Assembly: GCA_900104495.1 (NCBI GenBank)
Contig: FMXS01000012.1
Location: 48,535-112,534 of the forward strand
Length of the DNA: 64,000 nt
Origin: Ruminococcaceae bacterium FB2012
GTDB taxonomy: Bacteria > Bacillota > Clostridia > Oscillospirales > Ruminococcaceae
Reading direction: 5' to 3'
Shown here: in pieces, positions 58,806-64,000 of the stretch
Layout of the letters: every line of letters begins with the position of its first letter
Position numbering within the stretch: the stretch's first letter is position 1
Program-made: the position numbers and the translations under genes
Notes under the pieces: model-generated
The model's database searches: none
The model's input: the letters and a program-made list of their open reading frames with translations, nothing else
What the model was told of the DNA's origin: nothing

Positions 58806-58834
58806 TTGCCAACCGTCAGAAAGTGTGGTATATT
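58806..58834 (+). promoter_or_regulatory. Promoter for the XRE-TPR gene
   Basis: TTGCCA and TATATT with a 17-base spacer, about 45 bases before the ATG. Confidence 0.55.
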
Positions 58835-58878
58835 AAACATAACGAAAGCGCTTTTAAAAATAACAAGGAGTGATAAAA

Positions 58879-59982
58879 ATGACCATCGGTGCAACAATAA
58901 AACAGCTCCGGCAGGAGCAGGACATCACGCAGGAACAGCTCGCGGAGGCTCTCGGGATAACCTCCCGGGCGGTGAGCCAATGGGAGAATGACAGAACTGC
59001 CCCCGACATCTCGCAGCTGCCCGCGCTGGCGAATTTCTTTGATGTGACGACGGATTATCTGCTTGGTGTGGATATCTACAAACGCAAGGAGGCTATCGAC
59101 AGCATTTTGAAGTATGACACCGTGAATTTCGGAATGATCGGTGATATGGACGGTTCGATCCGACACCTCACTGAGAAGATAAGGGAATATCCCAATTCCC
59201 ATGAGCTGATACAGGCACTTACAACTTCATTATACAGCAAGTATTTTCAGAGCAGTCCGGAGATAGAAGAAGCTGAGAAACGCAGGAAAGCAGAAGAGAT
59301 ACTCGCCCTTTGTGACAAAGGCCTTAAATATGCAGGAAAGAACATTTCGGCAATAGGCGGATTTTATCAGACAATGGTCTATCTGAATACCTATCTCGGT
59401 AATATCGAAAAAGCGCAGGAACTTGCAAGCTCAATGCCGGCAATTCCCTGTTCTGGTGAAATGCTCTACTCCCGAACTTTGAAGGGCAAAGACAAAACGG
59501 AGTCACATCAGTATCTGCTGCTTAATCTTATGTGGTATGCCTGTCACGAAATCAGGAGAATCAGCTGGGACGAAGACTATACCCTTGAAGAAAAGGCCTC
59601 GATGTATGAACTGGGAGAAAATCTGATACACCTGATAGCGGGTGACGATCCTGTTTTCTATAACGATACGCTTAACGAAATGTGTCAGCCTTTAATGTGG
59701 GTCTGCAAGGAGCTCGGTCAAACCGAAAAAGCATTGGATGTCCTTGAAAGGGGCATCGGATATGCAGAGGCCTTTGAAAACCGCCCGGATGTGGGCAAAT
59801 ACAGTCCCTGCTGGCTGAATCTTGCCACGGACGAGAAGCAATACACCACAAAGCATAACATGGCTTCATCTTATGAGGAATATATGGACGAGCTTGAACG
59901 CGGCGGATTTTTTGAAGCGTTCAAAGGCAACGAGAGATTTGAGAGGCTTGTGGAAAGACTTAAAGAAAAGATAAGCAAATAA
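58879..59982 (+). CDS. XRE-family helix-turn-helix regulator with TPR-like sensor
   Basis: A 367-residue protein. Residues 1-65 are an XRE/Cro HTH: IGATIKQLRQEQDITQEQLAEALGITSRAVSQWENDRTAPDISQLPALANFF. The rest is a helical TPR-like part (YQTMVYLNTYLGNIEKAQELASSM, LGQTEKALDVLERGIGYAEAF). This is the Rgg/PlcR-like architecture, which often binds small peptides, but the signal here is unknown. AAGGAG lies 8 bases before the ATG. Confidence 0.9.
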   Translation: MTIGATIKQLRQEQDITQEQLAEALGITSRAVSQWENDRTAPDISQLPALANFFDVTTDYLLGVDIYKRKEAIDSILKYDTVNFGMIGDMDGSIRHLTEKIREYPNSHELIQALTTSLYSKYFQSSPEIEEAEKRRKAEEILALCDKGLKYAGKNISAIGGFYQTMVYLNTYLGNIEKAQELASSMPAIPCSGEMLYSRTLKGKDKTESHQYLLLNLMWYACHEIRRISWDEDYTLEEKASMYELGENLIHLIAGDDPVFYNDTLNEMCQPLMWVCKELGQTEKALDVLERGIGYAEAFENRPDVGKYSPCWLNLATDEKQYTTKHNMASSYEEYMDELERGGFFEAFKGNERFERLVERLKEKISK

Positions 59983-60096
59983 TATCAGCAGCAGTATCTT
60001 TGACGGGTACTGCTGCTGTTGCTTTGCAGGGGGACAATTCATCCGGGAGAAGGAAAAGCAAAAAACAGCACCGTGAGACGCTGCCTTTTGGATCAG

Positions 60097-60627
60097 TTAT
60101 GGTATCATTGAAATGTATTTCTTTTTCTTCTTGGCGATCATCAGCGCACCTGCTGCCGCAAATGCAGCCATTCCGAGACATGCCGCAGATCCCGTGTTGG
60201 GATTGCCGCTCTTGTCGGAGGGCTTGTTTTCGGTTTTGGAGTCCGTACCGATATTTCCCTCGGATGCGGGCTTTACTCCCTCCTCCGAGTCGCCGGCCTT
60301 GAAAAGGTTGACGACAGACTTTAACTTGATCCATTCCGAACTACAGTTTTCAGTGTAGCTTACAAGTCTCACATGGAATGTTCCGACCGTATTGGAAAGG
60401 ATCATATTGTCCTGTCTTATCCATGCGCCCTTTTCGGCACCGTCGCCGCCGACCGTGAGCTGTTCCTTTATCTCCCAGAAAAAATCTCCGGGCTCAAATT
60501 CACTGAGTTTGTATTCAAAAACGGTATGCCCGCGCATATTGACGAATGTTACGTCGATCAGATCATTGAGATCTGTTGGCGTTAAAACGCAAAAACGGTT
60601 CTCTTTGTATATACAGTCTAAGTGCAC
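60097..60627 (-). CDS. Protein with C-terminal NPNTG wall anchor but no signal peptide
   Basis: A 176-residue frame. Its C-terminus is NPNTGSAACLGMAAFAAAGALMIAKKKKK, an LPXTG-like sorting signal: motif, hydrophobic helix and positive tail. The N-terminus has no signal peptide, so it could not be exported as such. The frame stays open to an ATT at 60672, which has AAGGAG seven bases upstream, but no ATG, GTG or TTG lies between; GTG at 60627 is taken as the formal start. It probably is a truncated or fused surface protein remnant. Confidence 0.5.
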   Translation of the reverse strand: MHLDCIYKENRFCVLTPTDLNDLIDVTFVNMRGHTVFEYKLSEFEPGDFFWEIKEQLTVGGDGAEKGAWIRQDNMILSNTVGTFHVRLVSYTENCSSEWIKLKSVVNLFKAGDSEEGVKPASEGNIGTDSKTENKPSDKSGNPNTGSAACLGMAAFAAAGALMIAKKKKKYISMIP

Positions 60628-60683
60628 ATAATCTTCATAGGCTGCCTTTAAGTATTCATCATTTTCAGCAATGGTTCTGCTCC

Positions 60684-61682
60684 TTATTTCAGATATTCAC
60701 GGTAAAATGCTTCGATCTTGTCAAACGGGATTGCGTCTTTTCCGCCGCCGTCATACAGGTCTGTATGCACCAGATCGGGAATTATCATAAGTTCCTTGTT
60801 GTCGGCGTATTTGCTGTCCTTCGTCATAGCGGCGTAAGCGTCCTTACTGAAATAGCAGGAGTGAGCTTTTTTGCCGTGGATAATCAGAACGGCACTTCTG
60901 ATCTCGTTTGAATAAGTATTGATAGGCTGATTCATAAACGACATACATCCGATGACATTCCAGCCGCCGTTGGAGTTGAGCGAACGGGAGTGATACGCTC
61001 TGCCTTTGTAGTATTCGCTGTAATCCTTCACGAAGAACGGCATATCTTCGGGAACGGGCAGAGGCAGACAGCCGCCGCCGAGAACATACTCCCCGCTCTG
61101 ATAGTCCTTGATACGCTGAGCATTGAGAGCCGCTTTCTTCTCGTAACGTTTTTCCTCGCTGTCCTCGGAATCGAAATAGCCGTTGGCATTGACACGAGCC
61201 ATATCGTACATTGTGACAGCGACAGTTGCCTTGATACGGGTATCGAGAGCCGCTGTATTGATCGCCATTCCGCCCCAACCGCAGATACCGCATATTCCGA
61301 TGCGGTCTGCGTCAACATTATCCTGCACCGACAGGAAATCAACAGCCGCCTGAAAGTCCTCGGTGTTGATGTCGGGAGAAGCCATATAGCGAGGCTGACC
61401 GCCGCTTTCACCTGTAAATGAAGGATCAAATGCGATAGTCAGGTAACCGCGCTCCGCAAGTGTCTGAGCATACAGACCGCTGCACTGTTCCTTGACTGCG
61501 CCGAACGGTCCGCTGACAGCAATCGCGGGAAGCTTGCTCTTTGCGTTCTTCGGAGTATACATATCGGCTGCAAGGGTGATACCGTAGCGGTTATGAAATG
61601 TCACTTTTTTGTGATCTGCCTTGTCGGACTGCGGAAAGGTCTTGTCCCATTCCTGTGTTAAAGTCAGTATTTCGTTTTTCAT
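60684..61682 (-). CDS. Alpha/beta hydrolase of the dienelactone-hydrolase type
   Basis: A 332-residue hydrolase. VTFHNRYGITLAADMYTP opens the domain; IAFDPSFTGESGG is the oxyanion part; IGICGICGWGGMAINTAA is the nucleophile elbow, with a cysteine in the place of the usual serine, as in dienelactone hydrolase; and IPDLVHTDLYDGG brings the histidine. The substrate is unknown. It lies 15 bases after the lipoprotein gene, as the third gene of a minus-strand operon. Confidence 0.85.
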   Translation of the reverse strand: MKNEILTLTQEWDKTFPQSDKADHKKVTFHNRYGITLAADMYTPKNAKSKLPAIAVSGPFGAVKEQCSGLYAQTLAERGYLTIAFDPSFTGESGGQPRYMASPDINTEDFQAAVDFLSVQDNVDADRIGICGICGWGGMAINTAALDTRIKATVAVTMYDMARVNANGYFDSEDSEEKRYEKKAALNAQRIKDYQSGEYVLGGGCLPLPVPEDMPFFVKDYSEYYKGRAYHSRSLNSNGGWNVIGCMSFMNQPINTYSNEIRSAVLIIHGKKAHSCYFSKDAYAAMTKDSKYADNKELMIIPDLVHTDLYDGGGKDAIPFDKIEAFYREYLK

Positions 61683-61697
61683 AATGATACCTCCGTT

Positions 61698-62225
61698 TTA
61701 ATATGATAGGGTTACGGTGATATTTCCCTCACCGAACAGCTTTGCCAGTTCTTCGCCTGTGATTTTGTCGATAGACCCAAGTTTTGTATAACTCCACGAA
61801 TTTGAGTTATAGAAGATCGTTATCTGATTTCCTTGATAGAGCATAATATCGCCTGCTTCGGTCACAGTGCTTTCATCTGTTTGGGTGAGCGACCACGGCA
61901 GCTTGCCGACCTTTTCAAAACCGCCGTATTCATTCAGCTTAACGGTCACAGGCTCTGCTTTCAGCTTTTCTGCAAGCTCCTTTGCAGCGGTGCTGTCGGC
62001 AAGTGTTGCGGTAAGCTCCGTACCGTTGATGTATATTTTCAGCTTGGTGTTCGTTGCTTCGGAAATAGATTTATCTGCTGCGCTTGTCTCTTCAGCCGAT
62101 TTTGTAGTCTGCTTCTGCTGCACAGTTTCGGTCTGCTTTAATGAAGTATTGCTTACTGTATTTCCGCAGGCTGAATACAGCACTGCACAGCTGCATAACA
62201 CAATGAGCGATACCAGCTTTTTCAT
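61698..62225 (-). CDS. Lipoprotein with cyclophilin-like domain
   Basis: A 175-residue protein. The lipobox is LYSACGN, with the lipid-bearing cysteine near residue 20. A Thr/Glu/Lys linker follows, and residues 60-175 match the Cyclophil_like2 fold (KIYINGTELTATLADSTAAKELAEKL, EYGGFEKVGKLPWSLTQ, GDIMLYQGNQITIFYNSNSWSYTKLG). The domain lacks the PPIase active residues in related proteins. AGGAGGTGCATC precedes the ATG at 62225. It is the second gene of its operon. Confidence 0.88.
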   Translation of the reverse strand: MKKLVSLIVLCSCAVLYSACGNTVSNTSLKQTETVQQKQTTKSAEETSAADKSISEATNTKLKIYINGTELTATLADSTAAKELAEKLKAEPVTVKLNEYGGFEKVGKLPWSLTQTDESTVTEAGDIMLYQGNQITIFYNSNSWSYTKLGSIDKITGEELAKLFGEGNITVTLSY

Positions 62226-62235
62226 GATGCACCTC

Positions 62236-62457
62236 CTATGATCTATCAAGTGTGTGGGTGAAATAATCAAGGCAGTCGATACGGGCATTATACTTATGAA
62301 TGCTGTCCAAAAGCGAAAGCCGATGCTTTTTCAGAAACCTGTTCAGCTCGGTGTATCTGTTCTGTTCAATCAGTGTGATACACTCGGCTATCTCTGTTTC
62401 GTTCAATCCTGCATCACTTAAATTACGCCGTATCTTGAAAAAATCCTGCTCTGTCAT
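62236..62457 (-). CDS. Small helical protein
   Basis: A 73-residue protein beginning MTEQDFFKIRRNLSDAGLNETEIAECITLIEQNRY and ending in a helical, basic stretch. I do not recognise it. GGAGGTGAAGGAT precedes the ATG at 62457. It heads the minus-strand operon with the cyclophilin-like lipoprotein and the hydrolase, divergent from lysR. Confidence 0.72.
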   Translation of the reverse strand: MTEQDFFKIRRNLSDAGLNETEIAECITLIEQNRYTELNRFLKKHRLSLLDSIHKYNARIDCLDYFTHTLDRS

Positions 62458-62530
62458 ATCCTTCACCTCCCTGTGATCTCATTCTACCATAGAAACTCAG
62501 AAATAGCAAATACTTTATAAGCAAACCAAG

Positions 62531-62565
62531 ATATGCTTGACAGGCATATCATAAAATGATATAAT
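62531..62565 (+). promoter_or_regulatory. lysR promoter with T-N11-A operator
   Basis: TTGACA (62537-62542) and TATAAT (62560-62565) with a 17-base spacer. ATATGC-TTGACAG-GCATAT at 62531-62549 is a perfect inverted repeat of the LysR T-N11-A kind and covers the -35 box, as expected for self-repression. Confidence 0.75.
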
Positions 62566-62593
62566 ATAGCCATACAGATAAGGAGGCATGGCT

Positions 62594-63487
62594 ATGGAGA
62601 TTCGTGTATTACGCTATTTTCTCACCATTGCAAGAGAGGGCAGCATCACATCGGCTGCGGAACAACTGCATATCACACAGCCTACGCTGTCACGGCAGAT
62701 CAAGGACTTGGAGGACGAGCTGGGGCAGAAGCTGTTTCACCGAAGCAGCCACAGCATGAAGCTCACACAGGAGGGTTTTATTTTCCGTCAGAGAGCCGAG
62801 GAGATCGTTGCAATGGTGGACAAGACCTCGGCGGAGTTTTTGTCAATGGACAAGCCGCTTGCAGGAGATATTTACATCGGCGGCGGTGAAACGCTTGCCG
62901 TCAGCCTGATCGCCGACCTGATAGCAGAACTTCGATCGGAATATCACGATATTCGTTATCATTTGTTCAGCGGCAACGAAGCAGATGTTACCGAACGCCT
63001 TGACAGAGGACTGCTTGACTTCGGTATTCTCGTTCAGCCTGCCGACCTGACTAAGTATGACTGTATCCACCTGCCTGCGGAGGATATATGGGGAGTTGTT
63101 ATGCGAAAAGACGCTCCTCTTGCCCAAAAGAAGCAGATCACAAGAGCTGATCTGCTTGATCTGCCGCTTATCATGTCCCGTCAGGTCTTAGTCACGAAAA
63201 GCAAGGGCAATGATTTCATAGACTGGTTCGGGGAGGACTTCGACAAGCTGAATATCGTTACCACATTCAATCTGATGTATAACGCAGCTCTTATGGTCAA
63301 GTCGGGTGTCGGCTACGCTGTCAGCATAGACGGAATCGTGAACACCGACAGCGAAAGCGAACTGTGCTTTCGGCCGCTTACCCCGAAAATGACATCAGGG
63401 CTTGACCTGATATGGAAGAAGTATCAGGCTTTCTCTCCTGCGGCGGAGATGTTTCTGGAAAGATTGCAGGAAAGGTTCATAGGTTAA
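62594..63487 (+). CDS. LysR-family transcription regulator
   Basis: A 297-residue regulator. The winged helix is MEIRVLRYFLTIAREGSITSAAEQLHITQPTLSRQIKDLEDELG, followed by a periplasmic-binding-like effector domain. The ATG at 62594 lies 7 bases after AGGAGG; an ATG at 62588 is too close to that site. It is divergent from the 62457-60684 operon, and the intergenic operator suggests that it controls that operon together with itself. Confidence 0.95.
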   Translation: MEIRVLRYFLTIAREGSITSAAEQLHITQPTLSRQIKDLEDELGQKLFHRSSHSMKLTQEGFIFRQRAEEIVAMVDKTSAEFLSMDKPLAGDIYIGGGETLAVSLIADLIAELRSEYHDIRYHLFSGNEADVTERLDRGLLDFGILVQPADLTKYDCIHLPAEDIWGVVMRKDAPLAQKKQITRADLLDLPLIMSRQVLVTKSKGNDFIDWFGEDFDKLNIVTTFNLMYNAALMVKSGVGYAVSIDGIVNTDSESELCFRPLTPKMTSGLDLIWKKYQAFSPAAEMFLERLQERFIG

Positions 63488-63509
63488 CATGGATAAATCA
63501 ATTGAAAAA

Positions 63510-63549
63510 AGTCCCCTATACACCCCAAGGATTCGGGATGTATAAGGGA
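63510..63549 (-). terminator. Terminator facing lysR
   Basis: GTCCC-TATACA and TGTATA-GGGAC form a stem with TTTTTT on the minus-strand side. It would stop transcripts coming from the IS element. Confidence 0.65.
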
Positions 63550-63643
63550 CAGTGAAAAAGCTCAAAGCAAAGTAAAGCCCTGCCGTCACACAAAAACAGC
63601 CGCCCTCTGCAATCTTGCAAAAAATGAAAAGCTCACAACAAAG

Positions 63644-63666
63644 TTCCGCCCCGAGCCAAACAAAAT
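63644..63666 (+). repeat. Dispersed repeat copy 2
   Basis: TTCCGCCCCGAGCCAAACAA plus AAT, the second copy of the repeat at 30281-30303. It is next to the end hairpin of the IS element. Confidence 0.7.
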
Positions 63667-63668
63667 CA

Positions 63669-64000
63669 TAACCACCACTAAAGTGGTGGTTTGCTCTGCC
63701 CCTAAAAGGGGCTGGTACTGGCTTGACCCCTCAAGGGGTGCCGAAAGTTTAGCACCGCATTACATTCACGGGCAGCCGCTAAAGCGGCTGTTCTTTTTTG
63801 CCTACATGGTCTTACTACCCGTAAACGGGTCCATAAATTCCTTCAAGCTCATTTGATCCTGCATATAATCTTCCTCGGTTTGATTCCTTATGTATTCACG
63901 TATTGCTTTTTCATTCCGTCCTACTGTGTCAACATAATATCCTCTGCACCAAAAATGCCGGCTCCCATATTTGTATTTCAAATTTGCGTGCCTGTCAAAT
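63669..64000 (-). mobile_element. IS200/IS605-family element, partial
   Basis: The end is marked by short hairpins with TAAA-type loops: ACCACCAC/GTGGTGGT at 63671-63690, GCCCC/GGGGC, CCCC/GGGG and GCCGC/GCGGC. They stand in line before a TnpA gene. IS200/IS605 elements insert by single-strand transposition with such end hairpins. The other end is outside the window. Confidence 0.8.
63802..64000 (-). CDS. tnpA: IS200/IS605 TnpA transposase, C-terminal part (cut by window edge)
   Basis: The minus strand from the window edge to the TAG at 63802-63804 reads HANLKYKYGSRHFWCRGYYV, then DTVGRNEKAIREYIRNQTEED and FMDPFTGSKTM. This is the C-terminal part of the Y1 single-strand transposase, including the helix-D region that carries the catalytic tyrosine (near GYYVDTVG) of the family. 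It is intact as far as visible. Confidence 0.92.
   Translation of the reverse strand, partial: FDRHANLKYKYGSRHFWCRGYYVDTVGRNEKAIREYIRNQTEEDYMQDQMSLKEFMDPFTGSKTM

Noticed and set aside
58691..58897. Possible VTC- or CYTH-like gene remnant on the minus strand
   Set aside because: VFVELKYSRALIFEIQEFLHQ looks protein-like, but it is only about 40 codons without start or ribosome site, and overlaps the promoter and start of the XRE gene.
63650..63800. CRISPR-like array of short repeats
   Set aside because: The hairpins are of different sequence with no even spacers; they fit IS200/IS605 end structures.

Overview
The window looks like chromosome from a Gram-positive, low-to-mid GC member of the Clostridia, most likely a Ruminococcus-type Oscillospiraceae. 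The evidence is indirect: a der / radical-SAM DUF512 pair, the yceD-rpmF pair, a single-chain PurL, SPOCS-LysM and SpoIVA spore-coat genes, an M-(x)-TTG start-codon habit with strong AGGAGG sites, secreted proteins carrying DUF6273-like and InlB-type repeats, and a C-terminal NPNTG wall anchor. No 16S gene is present, so the genus is inference.

Region 1 (1-12.5 kb) is core metabolism: der (cut by the window edge), a PDZ-radical-SAM-DUF512 protein, rpmF, yceD, a small P-loop protein, pgi, a D,D-carboxypeptidase homologue that has lost all three catalytic motifs, an HPr-like protein without His15, mtaB, purL, a DUF1294 membrane protein and a TspO homologue. Region 2 (12.5-15 kb, minus strand) holds a secreted C39-type peptidase, a small unknown protein and a CarD-like regulator. 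The last two genes share a near-duplicate promoter plus leader hairpin.

Region 3 (15.1-23 kb) is the most unusual part. It is a tight operon of two BcrC/HgdB-like proteins, one with all cluster cysteines and one with none, a membrane polyferredoxin, an HgdC-type ATPase activator, a Cys-rich CcdA/TauE-like membrane protein and a small Cys-rich exported protein interrupted by an in-frame TAA. An OmpR-type two-component system follows. No CoA-transferase or Etf genes accompany it, so it resembles the double-cubane-cluster reductase branch more than an amino-acid dehydratase pathway. The substrate is unknown.

Region 4 (23-31.3 kb) is accessory: a self-regulated TetR, an AT-rich stretch of small enzymes and gene remnants, divergent MarR paralogues with strong palindromic operators, and two divergent tRNA-Pro genes. 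Region 5 (31.3-43.8 kb) has a decaying secreted protein, cyclophilin, a membrane-anchored J-like protein, a beta-CASP RNase-like protein, GNAT enzymes, a TetM-like GTPase fused to a YacP/Rae1-type NYN nuclease, and a uridine-kinase-like protein. Region 6 (43.9-55.4 kb) has an SGNH lipoprotein, a c-di-GMP synthesis/breakdown pair, an EFR1-type flavodoxin-ferredoxin, small hydrolases, and the SpoIVA / SPOCS pair. Region 7 (55.5-64 kb) has mgtE behind a structured leader, glyS, an XRE-TPR regulator, a LysR-controlled hydrolase/lipoprotein cluster, and an IS200/IS605 tnpA running off the right edge.
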